NCBI RefSeq assembly: GCF_030145145.1
Contig: NZ_JAQYWD010000011.1
Location: 1 to 64,000, forward strand
DNA length: 64,000 bases
Direction of reading: 5' to 3'
Origin: Desulfobacula sp.
GTDB taxonomy: Bacteria > Desulfobacterota > Desulfobacteria > Desulfobacterales > Desulfobacteraceae
Part shown: piece after piece, positions 25,202-33,447 of the stretch
Numbering within the stretch: the first letter of the stretch is position 1
Layout of the letters: each line of letters begins with the position of its first letter
The notes under the pieces: generated by a model
Told to the model about the DNA's origin: nothing
The model's database searches: none
Seen by the model: the letters and a program-made list of their open reading frames with translations, nothing else
Program-made: the position numbers and the translations under genes

Positions 25202-26404
25202 ATGAGAGTATCTAATTTATGTAAGGCCATGAGCATTGGATTGATCAGCGTAATGATAGGATTTAGCTCTGTGCAGGCACAGGACGTCATCAAGGTCGGA
25301 ATGTCTGCGGCGAAAACCGGCCCCCTGAGTGGCGGTACGGCGGTTACCCAGTGGCCGAATTTGAAACTATGGGAGCACACGGTTAATGCCAAGGGCGGAA
25401 TCAAAGTAGGTGACAAACGCATGCCTGTTAAAATCTTTGAATATGATGACAGAAGCCATCCTACGGATGCGGTTAAAAATATTCAACGGATGATCAACAA
25501 GGATAAGGTTGATTTTGTTGTTGCACCTTATGGTACCGGGATAAACCTTGCCGTTGCCCCCATACTTGCTAAATACGGGTATCCCCATATCGCTGTCAGT
25601 TCCATTACTGACAAGGGGGATGAGTTTACCAAACGATGGCCGAATATGTTTTTAACCCTGGGTACATCCACAGGGTTTGCCGAATCAGTAGCCGATGTCC
25701 TTAAAAAAATGCGTGACCAGGGAAAGATAGGCAACAAGGTTGCGGTTGTAAATGTTGCTGATGCCTTTGGTATTGAACTGGCTCATGTTGGCAAACCCGC
25801 ATTGGAAAAGGCCGGTTTTGAAATTGTATATGAAACATCCTACCCTCTTGGAACACAGGATTTAGCACCGGTAATCAATGGAGCAAAGAATGCCAAACCA
25901 GATGCATTTGTTGCCTTCAGTTATCCGCCTGATACGTTTGCACTCACCGAACAGGCCAAAATTTCAAATTTAGAGGTTAAGGCATTTTATGTCGGTGTTG
26001 CGACCTGCTTTCCTGCTTTTGAAAAAAGATTCGGTTCGGCAGCGCAGGGCATATTCGGTGCAGGTGGGATAAATCCTGACACACCGGAGATGAAAGCCTA
26101 TTTCAAGAGCCATCTTGAAGTTACCGGTGTGGCCGCTGATTACTGGGCCAGTGCCACTACCTATGCAAGCCTTCAGGTTCTTGAGCAGGCCATTGAACGC
26201 GCAGGCACCATTGATCATCCCCAGGTCATTAAAACAATAAAGAACGGCACATTTGATACAGTTATGGGAAAGATTACCTTTGATGGGAACATCAATCGTA
26301 AATTCTGGACCATGGGGCAGTGGCAGGATGGTGTGTTCTATGGCGTTGCTTCCACAGGTCTGGATGGGGAAAAAGAGCCAATCATTAAAACAGGTTGGAA
26401 ATAG
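25202..26404 (+). CDS. livK: ABC importer periplasmic binding protein, branched-chain amino acid type (LivK family)
   Basis: 400 residues with a signal peptide (cleavage about residue 26, VQA/QDV). It is a type I periplasmic binding protein: DVIKVGMSAAKTGPLSGGTA at the start of the mature protein, IQRMINKDKVDFVVAPYGTG, and VAVVNVADAFGIELAHVGKP opening the second lobe. LivK relatives bind leucine-type amino acids but also aromatic acids, amides and urea, so in this setting an aromatic or acyl compound is plausible. It is followed by a weak terminator and the four other transporter genes. Confidence 0.9.
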   Translation: MRVSNLCKAMSIGLISVMIGFSSVQAQDVIKVGMSAAKTGPLSGGTAVTQWPNLKLWEHTVNAKGGIKVGDKRMPVKIFEYDDRSHPTDAVKNIQRMINKDKVDFVVAPYGTGINLAVAPILAKYGYPHIAVSSITDKGDEFTKRWPNMFLTLGTSTGFAESVADVLKKMRDQGKIGNKVAVVNVADAFGIELAHVGKPALEKAGFEIVYETSYPLGTQDLAPVINGAKNAKPDAFVAFSYPPDTFALTEQAKISNLEVKAFYVGVATCFPAFEKRFGSAAQGIFGAGGINPDTPEMKAYFKSHLEVTGVAADYWASATTYASLQVLEQAIERAGTIDHPQVIKTIKNGTFDTVMGKITFDGNINRKFWTMGQWQDGVFYGVASTGLDGEKEPIIKTGWK

Positions 26405-26424
26405 ATCTTTTTTTGTCATCAATA

Positions 26425-26458
26425 AGGGCCTGATCTGGCAACAGTTTCAGGCCTTTTT
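26425..26458 (+). terminator. Intrinsic terminator or attenuator between livK and livH
   Basis: GGCCTGA (26427-26433) pairs with TCAGGCC (26447-26453) around 13 bases, followed by five T. Since livHMGF have no other obvious promoter, it is probably leaky and serves to make the binding protein in excess. Confidence 0.7.
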
Positions 26459-26482
26459 ATAGTGTTTAGGAGTTCCGGGGTT

Positions 26483-27349
26483 ATGGAAATAATTATTACG
26501 GGTATTTTGTTGGGTGGTGCCTATGCATTAATTGCAGTTGGCCTGACCATACAGTACGGGGTGGCTCGTATCATGAATCTTGCAACGGGTGAGACACTTG
26601 TTGCGTCATGTTTTTGCACATTCTGGATGTTTAACAGTCTCAAAATAAATCCAATTTTAGGTATTTTTCTGATCGCACCGGCGGCATTTATACTCAATTG
26701 GGCAATCTATTCACTCTTGCTTTTACCGCTGGTACGTCGTGCCAAGAACAAAGCAATGCTGGAGGTGGACAGCATTCTGGCTACCTTTGGAATTCTCTTC
26801 TTATTGGAAGGCTTGATGCTGGTGGGATTTGGCGGGGAGTATTTCAGCTATAGTTTTCTGTCCACATCCTACACGATTGCCGGAACCGCATACGGCTTGA
26901 ACAGGATTGTGGCATTTCTGGCAGCCGTTCTGATCACAGGAACACTCTATGTTTTTCTTACCCATACCCGTTATGGAACATCCGTCCGGGCGGTTGCGGT
27001 TGACCCTGCCGCCGCCGGACTGGTGGCTATCAATGTTGATCGTGTTTCTGCATTTGCATTTGCCCTGGGAGGTGTTGTGACGGCCGCAGGAGGCACTCTT
27101 TTGTCTACTTTTTACACCTTTAATGCTTCCATGGGGGTTGTCTTTACGATGAAGGCATTGATCATTGTTATCATGGGCGGTGTAGGAGATGTCCGCGGTG
27201 CCGTGATAGCAGCGCTTATTCTTGGAATAGCTGAAACTGCAACGGCAACCCTTATAGATCCCGGATTAACCATTGCCGCTACCTATTTTCTGTTTATTCT
27301 TATTCTGTTATTCAGGCCCCAGGGGTTGTTCGGGAGACAAACGACATGA
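26483..27349 (+). CDS. livH: Branched-chain-type ABC permease (LivH)
   Basis: 288 residues from ATG 26483, nine bases after AGGAG; an in-frame GTG at 26462 lies in the terminator tail and is rejected. About eight hydrophobic helices are present. Family marks are the N-terminal GILLGGAYALIAVGLTIQYGVARIMNLA (segment starts near residue 8) and the EAA-like loop around AAAGLVAINVDRVSAFAFAL. The C-terminus ends LLFRPQGLFGR, the usual LivH end. It overlaps livM by 4 bp. Confidence 0.93.
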   Translation: MEIIITGILLGGAYALIAVGLTIQYGVARIMNLATGETLVASCFCTFWMFNSLKINPILGIFLIAPAAFILNWAIYSLLLLPLVRRAKNKAMLEVDSILATFGILFLLEGLMLVGFGGEYFSYSFLSTSYTIAGTAYGLNRIVAFLAAVLITGTLYVFLTHTRYGTSVRAVAVDPAAAGLVAINVDRVSAFAFALGGVVTAAGGTLLSTFYTFNASMGVVFTMKALIIVIMGGVGDVRGAVIAALILGIAETATATLIDPGLTIAATYFLFILILLFRPQGLFGRQTT

Positions 27350-28296
27350 TAAAAATAACAAAAGATGAAATCCGTATTTTACTATACATGGTGGTTGCTG
27401 TTGCCATACTTGCCTGTCTGCCGCTGCTCGACCAGGGGTACATCCTGTCGCTGGGATTGACCATTGTTATGTATGTCGCACTTTGTACTGCCTGGGTCCT
27501 TTTTTCAGGACCAACACACTATATTTCCCTTGCCACAGCCGCATTCTTTGGTCTTGGAACCTATGTCGTCGGCATCGGGATAGACGTATTGCCATTCCCC
27601 ATACTGTTAATCATCGCGGCCCTCATCGGTGGGGTTGTTTCCGGATTGGTCGGCATTGCAACACTTCGTTTGTCAGGCGTCTACTTTGTCATTTTTACGT
27701 TGGGTATGGCGGAGCTGATTCGCCAGATTGTCACATGGATCCAAACCAATTTTACAACAGGAATCGGACTTTATGTTCTCACCGACTTTAGTGAAGCACA
27801 CATTTATTGGATGTTGCTGGCATTGACGGTCCTTATCTTTATTACAGGCTGGCTGATCAATCGTTCCCGGTTGGGGTTTGCCATGAGAATTATCGGCAAT
27901 GATGAGACGGTTGCCGCCCATGTCGGTATTGACTCGGCAAAGGCAAAGGTATTGCTGTTCCTTATCTCCGGTGCCTATATTGCTGTCATTGGGGCGATTC
28001 TTGCACCGCGGTTTGCGTATATCGAACCCCCCTCCGCGTTTAATCCCATGATTTCATTTTTAGTGGTCATCATGTCTCTGATGGGGGGAACCCGGACGCT
28101 ATGGGCACCCTTAATTGGCGTTGTTCCTTTTACATTATTGTTTGATATGGTTTCTGCTAGATTTCCCAATCACTCAAGTATTCTGCTGGGCATTGCTTTT
28201 CTGCTGATTGTATATCTGATTCCGGACGGGTTGATTGGTAGAATTGAGGGAATCACCAAACGATTTTCAAAGAAAAAGGAGAGGACACATGAGTAA
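27346..28296 (+). CDS. livM: Branched-chain-type ABC permease (LivM)
   Basis: 316 residues. It has the LivM pattern: several helices, a segment LFSGPTHYISLATAAFFGLG corresponding to the conserved G-x-S-L-G-x-A-x-F-G motif, the cytoplasmic EAA loop (AMRIIGNDETVAAHVGIDSA) and a final GLIGRIEGI. It pairs with LivH in the membrane and overlaps both its upstream and downstream genes. Confidence 0.93.
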   Translation: MIKITKDEIRILLYMVVAVAILACLPLLDQGYILSLGLTIVMYVALCTAWVLFSGPTHYISLATAAFFGLGTYVVGIGIDVLPFPILLIIAALIGGVVSGLVGIATLRLSGVYFVIFTLGMAELIRQIVTWIQTNFTTGIGLYVLTDFSEAHIYWMLLALTVLIFITGWLINRSRLGFAMRIIGNDETVAAHVGIDSAKAKVLLFLISGAYIAVIGAILAPRFAYIEPPSAFNPMISFLVVIMSLMGGTRTLWAPLIGVVPFTLLFDMVSARFPNHSSILLGIAFLLIVYLIPDGLIGRIEGITKRFSKKKERTHE

Positions 28297-29023
28297 ACCG
28301 GTTGTTTTGAAGGTCAATAGTGCTACCAAACGATTCGGCGGACTTTTGGCTGTTAACAATTTGGATTTCGAGGTGACTGAACACGAAGTTCTGGGTCTCA
28401 TCGGTCCCAATGGCTCAGGGAAAACAACAGTGATGAACCTGATTTCCGGAGCTTTGAAACTCAGCTCAGGTGAAATCCGCCTGGAAGAAAAAATTGTCTC
28501 AGACCTGCCGGCGTATAAAATATCACAACTGGGGATATCCCGTACATTCCAGCTGGTTAAAATCTTACCAACCTTAAGTGTCATCGATAACGTTATTTCA
28601 GGTGGTGTATTCGGATATCACAGAATGTGGGGAGAAAATGCAGAAGAAACAGCATTACATCTGCTGAAAAAAGTCGGACTGGCAGCCTTGGCATTTAAGC
28701 CCACAGAACAATTGACCTATATCGATCAAAAACGTCTGGAACTGGCAAGGGCATTGGCCGGGAATCCCAAACTGTTATTGCTTGATGAATGGCTGGCCGG
28801 GTTGAATCCAACCGAATTGCAGATCGGTATTGAGTTAATTCATTCCCTGCGGGCTGAAGGAAGAACCATCATACTTGTAGAGCATGTTATGGACGCTATT
28901 CGAAGCTTATGTGATCGATGTGTGGTGATGAGCAGCGGCGTTAAAATTGCGGATGGAGAAGTGGCAGAAACATTAAAGAACCCGGAAGTCATACGGGCTT
29001 ATTTGGGGGATTCAGATGCTTAG
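28289..29023 (+). CDS. livG: ABC importer ATPase (LivG)
   Basis: 244 residues from ATG 28289 (AAGGAGAGG upstream); an in-frame ATG at 28235 inside livM is not used. Walker A is LIGPNGSGKTTVMN and Walker B LLLLDEWLAGLNP. The ABC signature region reads LTYIDQKRLELARAL, lacking the SGG of the classical motif as is common in LivG. The Walker B catalytic Glu is kept (DEW). It acts as a heterodimer with LivF. It overlaps livF by 8 bp. Confidence 0.92.
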   Translation: MSKPVVLKVNSATKRFGGLLAVNNLDFEVTEHEVLGLIGPNGSGKTTVMNLISGALKLSSGEIRLEEKIVSDLPAYKISQLGISRTFQLVKILPTLSVIDNVISGGVFGYHRMWGENAEETALHLLKKVGLAALAFKPTEQLTYIDQKRLELARALAGNPKLLLLDEWLAGLNPTELQIGIELIHSLRAEGRTIILVEHVMDAIRSLCDRCVVMSSGVKIADGEVAETLKNPEVIRAYLGDSDA

Positions 29024-29723
29024 AATTGAAAATATGTCCGTGGCTTACGGGCATCACCGCGCCCTGGACAACGTATCGATGAAAGTTGACTCAGGTGAGA
29101 TCGTCGTAGTACTGGGCGCCAATGGCGCTGGGAAATCAACACTTTTGAAGGCCATTGGCGGTATGATCCCGGCAGGAAATGGCTTTAAGGCCAGTATCAA
29201 TGGCCTACAAATTCAGAACAAAAAACCCCATACCATTGTGGAAGCAGGGATTGCTCTTGTTCCGGAAGGCAGAGGTGTTTTTGGTGAATTAAGTGTCGGC
29301 GAAAACCTGAAACTGGGGGCCAACCCCAAACGGGCGCGGAAGCATGAAAATAAAAATCTGAAAACCGTATTTGACCTTTTCCCAGTCCTTGCCAGAAGAA
29401 AAAATCAACTCGTACGGACAATGAGCGGTGGTGAACAGCAGATGGTTGCCATTGGACGCGCCATCATGTCCCAACCGGATATAATGATGTTTGATGAACC
29501 CTCTCTGGGCCTCTCTCCGTTGCTGACAACTGAAGTGTTCAAGGTGCTCACCCTTCTGAAAAAAACAGGTGTCGGTATCCTGCTTGTAGAACAGAATGCC
29601 CGCCAGAGTCTGGCAATTGCGGATAGAGGTTACCTTTTAGAAAACGGGCATATCGGACAATCAGGATTGGCCAGGGACTTGATTGAGGATGAGGCGGTCC
29701 GCAAAGCCTACCTGGGGGGATAA
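29016..29723 (+). CDS. livF: ABC importer ATPase (LivF)
   Basis: 235 residues, with Walker A LGANGAGKSTLLKA, signature TMSGGEQQMVAIGRA and Walker B IMMFDEPSLGLSP. The segment VPEGRGVFGELSVGENL is typical of LivF. It is the last gene of the importer operon and is followed by a REP-like repeat and then the FIST-kinase gene. Confidence 0.93.
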   Translation: MLRIENMSVAYGHHRALDNVSMKVDSGEIVVVLGANGAGKSTLLKAIGGMIPAGNGFKASINGLQIQNKKPHTIVEAGIALVPEGRGVFGELSVGENLKLGANPKRARKHENKNLKTVFDLFPVLARRKNQLVRTMSGGEQQMVAIGRAIMSQPDIMMFDEPSLGLSPLLTTEVFKVLTLLKKTGVGILLVEQNARQSLAIADRGYLLENGHIGQSGLARDLIEDEAVRKAYLGG

Positions 29724-29800
29724 ATTAAAGGTGTTCGGTCATGGATTATATCCGGGTTGCTTTTGATGGGCTTGATCATCGTTTCGGCCAATATCCAAGA

Positions 29801-29889
29801 GGGGTCAGGCTTGCGTTATTGACGCTTTTGCTGAATTCCTTTGCCATTACAGTCTGTTATCAAAAGCACAATAACACAAGCCTGACCCC
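29801..29889. repeat. REP-like inverted repeat, copy D, plus a 16-bp tandem
   Basis: GGGGTCAGGCTTG (29801-29813) with CGTTATTGACGCTTTTG pairs with CAAAAGCACAATAACACAAG and CCTGACCCC (ending 29889) around a 30-base loop. Directly after it GACCCCGTCGAACCAT occurs twice in tandem (29884-29899 and 29900-29915). This fills most of the 304-bp gap between livF and the FIST-kinase gene. Nothing else is recognisable there. Confidence 0.8.
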
Positions 29890-30027
29890 GTCGAACCATG
29901 ACCCCGTCGAACCATCAATTACGACAATTGGGCGAAGTTAGGACCAAGCCCCTTTTGATGAATTTGACTAAATCAGCAGGTTTGGTTATGAGTGTCTCAA
30001 AGATTACCTTTTATCTGAAGGAGTGAC

Positions 30028-33000
30028 ATGGCCGATTATTTTGAATCCGGTATTGGAAAGGCAACCTTACATCATCCAGAACAAGATCACGCTGAACTGG
30101 GTCGCGAGGCGGCCTCAGAAGCACTGTCTCAGATTAAGCAATTCCAACCCTGTCTTGCAATGGCCTTTGTTTCCTCTGAATTGGATATCCCTGGGATCAC
30201 AAAGGGGATAAAAGAGATGATAAAGGAATGTCCTCTGATTGGAACAGGCACCGCTGCTGCCATTGCAAACGGCTTTGCAGCAAACAGTGTTGTTGTATGT
30301 GTTCTGGCGTCCCCTCATATTAGAGTTCGAATCGGTGCCGGGAACAATGTCAGCCAAAACTTCCAAACAGCCGTCAGTGAAAGCCTGTCGGATGCAGGGA
30401 TTAATCAATACTTTGACTATCTCCATCCACAGCATCAAATGCTTCGCATGGCTTCAGGAGGCACTTCTGGAAATTCACCTGTTCTTCTCATTGTTTTTTC
30501 CCCTGGATCAACAACTGAAAAATATTCCTCCAGCCATGATATCCACTCTGTCTTACGAAAATCTTCTGCCAATCGGATACCCATATTTGGCGGTAGCTCA
30601 TCCGATTTTTTTCACTATGGACCAAACTATCAAATTATCAACAATCGTGTATTAAACGATGCCATAGTCCTGGCATTTCTTGAAACAGATGTTCTCTTTG
30701 GTTTGGGAATGGCACATGGATTTATCCCAACCAAAAAACAGGTGATGGTAACACGCGCTTCCGGTCATTTTATCCATGAATTTGATAAACGGCCGGCTGT
30801 TGATGTTTATGCTGAATTGCTTAAAATGGATCCGCTGCACATCAAAGGAAACTTTCAGGTGGGTGTACCGCCTTTCAAGCAATTTCCCCTTGGATCTGTG
30901 GATATGTATGGGAATTCAATATTGCATGTGCCGGAACGTCTTTTAGACGATGGATCTATTCAGTTCGCCCATGTCATTGAAAACTCCCGGGTCATGAGCT
31001 TAATGCGGGCTAAAGATGACGAGGTGCTAAATGCCGGGGTTGCCGCATATAATAAAGCCGTTCTATACGGCGGTTTAAACAAACCGTCATCCATCATCAT
31101 GCTGTCCTGTGCATTGAGAATGAAAAATCAAGCGGAACAGGAAGACCTTAGACGGGTCCGGGAGAATGCAAATCTCTCGTTCTGTGGTCTCTATTCTTAT
31201 GGGGAAAAAGGTGTTCTGGATGATGGTCTCCCTGTGTATAATAATCATTCTGTTTCTACCCTGGTTTTCTCAGATGAATTGAATCCCATTGCCTCTTTGG
31301 TGAACAAGAATAAAAACATATATGAAAAATTTAATGATGAACTTGAAAAAAAAGCACTTCAAATAAAGTCAATTTCCAAAATGAATGAGGTGATCCAAAA
31401 TGAAACCGATGTGGGCCGGCTTCTCACCTCTCTGACGTCAGAGCTGGCCGTATCTTTCCCATGGGCGTATGGTGCCTTTTATCTGTCTGAGGGTCAAAAT
31501 GGAACATTGGCTTTGGCAAGTGCGGTTGATTTTGAAAAGTTCCCCGACAAAATCCAGATAAACAAAGAACAACCAGGGTTCTTGTATATCCATCTGGATA
31601 GCCATGAAAAGTCTTTTGGGGTAATGGTTTTGAGAGTTAAGGACTCCGCCGTGGGTCTCAATGAAGAAGATATCCAATTGGCCAGAACAATCGGTAAAAT
31701 GGCAGCGAATGGCCTTCATCAAATTGAATTGGACAGCCATCTGAATGTTAAACTGCGGCAGCTTGAAATTCTAAACCAGATCGGCAATGAATTATCTAAA
31801 ACCGAGGAAAATGGCCTGCAATCTGAGAACATATTAAACCATATCAAACGGTCTTTAAAATTATCATTCGTAAGTCTGTGGCTGATCGATAGAACACATC
31901 AGCTGCTGACAAAAGAAGCCATCACCTCAAATGAAGATATGAAAATCGGCCAGGTGGAAAAAGAAAATGACGAGAGACTTGCCAGGTGGCAGATCGAACA
32001 TGAAAAACCCCTTTTTTATACCAATGAACCCGGGATGATGCACCCCATCCAGTTGATCGCACCATTTAATTTTAGTTTTGTTTCATTACCCATCAAATTA
32101 AAAGGAGAATTAAGGGGGATTTTAAATTTATTTTCCCTCCGACAATATAAGTGGTCTCTTCAAACAGAGCGTATATTTGAAAACATGGAATTTTTGCAGA
32201 ACATCTCCACCCAGATTGCCATGTTCATAGAAAACAGGAGTCTTCATAAACACACAACCCTCTACAAAGAGATTCATCATCGCGTGAAAAACAACCTGCA
32301 GAATATTGCCAGTCTCCTGCGGATGCAGCGGCGCCGTCTTGACAGTATTACAGCAGACCAGGCCTTGTCAGACAGTATTGCGCGAATTATGAGTATTGCC
32401 ATGGTTCACGACACTCTCTCCCAGAGTGAGATTGGTCTTGTTGATCTCCACCGGCTTATGGACAGTATCATTAAATTCTGCGAGTCAGAAGCTTCCCACA
32501 AAATTAACATTACCCTGGATGTTTCCGATACACTCACCATGATCCCCTCCAGGGAAGCAACCACACTTTCACTGGTAGTGAATGAACTTGTTCTTAATGC
32601 CATCCAGCATGGCGTTAAAGGGAGAGAAAATGGTAAACTCCAGATCATTGTTGAACAAAAAAATGATATATCCGTCACGATAATAGATGACGGTCCCGGG
32701 TTGCCGGACGCATTTGATGCTAAAAAGGATGGGAATTTAGGATTGACCATCGTTCAAACCCTGGTTAAAGATGAACTTAAAGGTCATTTTGAAATCAATG
32801 GATCTTCCGGAACACGGGCATATGTTTGTTTTCCGACTCCTAAATCCTGCTACCCGTTACAAAAGTCTGAAAATAAAATTAAACTTCATAAAGAAAAACC
32901 TAAAACTCGTTTTGGTAAGATAATGAGCAAATTTGGAGGGAACCCGATGACAAAGGAAAGCGCTTTAAAAGATAAAGTGATACTGATAGTTGATGATGAA

Positions 33001-33447
33001 GCCGATATTCTTGAAACAGTGCAAGAAGAACTTTCCATGTGCCTTTTGCACAAGGCCCAGGATTACGATACGGCAAAGCAATACCTGGCAAGTTATACGT
33101 ATGATATTGTTATTTTGGATATTATGGGAGTGGATGGGTTTGAGTTGCTGAAGGATTCTGTGCACAGGGGGTTTCCCACCACCATGCTGACAGCTCATGC
33201 CTTGACACCAGAGGCATTAAAACAATCCATAAAGCTGGGGGCGGTATTTTTTCTTCCAAAGGAAAAGTTATTTGAGTTAAAGGAATTTTTAGAAACAGCA
33301 GTCCTCAAAGAAAAAAAAGCGTCCTGGTCATATTTTTTTGATACATTCGGCAAGTATCTTAGCAACCGCTTTGGACCGGACTGGAAAGAAAAGGATAAAT
33401 TCTTCAAAGAATTTGAAAAGTCCATCAGCATGAATAAAAAGGATTAA
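30028..33447 (+). CDS. FIST sensor / GAF / GAF / HisKA_2 histidine kinase / receiver fusion
   Basis: 1139 residues, no membrane segment, so a cytoplasmic sensor. Order: FIST N and FIST C domains (about 1-390; e.g. CPLIGTGTAAAIANGF, IPIFGGSSSDFF, FGLGMAHGFIP), a domain thought to bind small ligands such as amino acids; two GAF-like domains (about 460-565, 585-725); a HisKA_2 phospho-acceptor helix EIHHRVKNNLQNIASLLRMQ (His about 749); an HATPase (NELVLNAIQHG, IIDDGPGLPDAF); a linker; and a receiver (about 980-1100, phospho-Asp in VILDIMG) with a C-terminal extension. GAAGGAG lies upstream of ATG 30028. HisKA_2 kinases often partner ANTAR regulators. It sits between two ANTAR-type leaders and directly behind the importer genes, so it plausibly senses the imported compound. 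Confidence 0.9.
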   Translation: MADYFESGIGKATLHHPEQDHAELGREAASEALSQIKQFQPCLAMAFVSSELDIPGITKGIKEMIKECPLIGTGTAAAIANGFAANSVVVCVLASPHIRVRIGAGNNVSQNFQTAVSESLSDAGINQYFDYLHPQHQMLRMASGGTSGNSPVLLIVFSPGSTTEKYSSSHDIHSVLRKSSANRIPIFGGSSSDFFHYGPNYQIINNRVLNDAIVLAFLETDVLFGLGMAHGFIPTKKQVMVTRASGHFIHEFDKRPAVDVYAELLKMDPLHIKGNFQVGVPPFKQFPLGSVDMYGNSILHVPERLLDDGSIQFAHVIENSRVMSLMRAKDDEVLNAGVAAYNKAVLYGGLNKPSSIIMLSCALRMKNQAEQEDLRRVRENANLSFCGLYSYGEKGVLDDGLPVYNNHSVSTLVFSDELNPIASLVNKNKNIYEKFNDELEKKALQIKSISKMNEVIQNETDVGRLLTSLTSELAVSFPWAYGAFYLSEGQNGTLALASAVDFEKFPDKIQINKEQPGFLYIHLDSHEKSFGVMVLRVKDSAVGLNEEDIQLARTIGKMAANGLHQIELDSHLNVKLRQLEILNQIGNELSKTEENGLQSENILNHIKRSLKLSFVSLWLIDRTHQLLTKEAITSNEDMKIGQVEKENDERLARWQIEHEKPLFYTNEPGMMHPIQLIAPFNFSFVSLPIKLKGELRGILNLFSLRQYKWSLQTERIFENMEFLQNISTQIAMFIENRSLHKHTTLYKEIHHRVKNNLQNIASLLRMQRRRLDSITADQALSDSIARIMSIAMVHDTLSQSEIGLVDLHRLMDSIIKFCESEASHKINITLDVSDTLTMIPSREATTLSLVVNELVLNAIQHGVKGRENGKLQIIVEQKNDISVTIIDDGPGLPDAFDAKKDGNLGLTIVQTLVKDELKGHFEINGSSGTRAYVCFPTPKSCYPLQKSENKIKLHKEKPKTRFGKIMSKFGGNPMTKESALKDKVILIVDDEADILETVQEELSMCLLHKAQDYDTAKQYLASYTYDIVILDIMGVDGFELLKDSVHRGFPTTMLTAHALTPEALKQSIKLGAVFFLPKEKLFELKEFLETAVLKEKKASWSYFFDTFGKYLSNRFGPDWKEKDKFFKEFEKSISMNKKD
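32929..32949 (+). promoter_or_regulatory. Internal ribosome-binding site and in-frame start for a free receiver protein
   Basis: Inside the FIST-kinase gene, GGAGGG is followed after six or seven bases by ATG 32947, in frame at codon 974, exactly where the receiver unit begins (MTKESALKDKVILIVDDE). Initiation here would give a 166-residue response regulator, matching the 165-residue stand-alone protein at 3671-4168. A good Shine-Dalgarno in a linker suggests the fusion arose by joining a kinase gene to a regulator gene and that both products may still be made. Confidence 0.6.

Noticed and set aside
29741-29941. 66-codon frame between livF and the FIST-kinase gene
   Set aside because: It runs straight through the REP-like inverted repeat and has no protein-like features.
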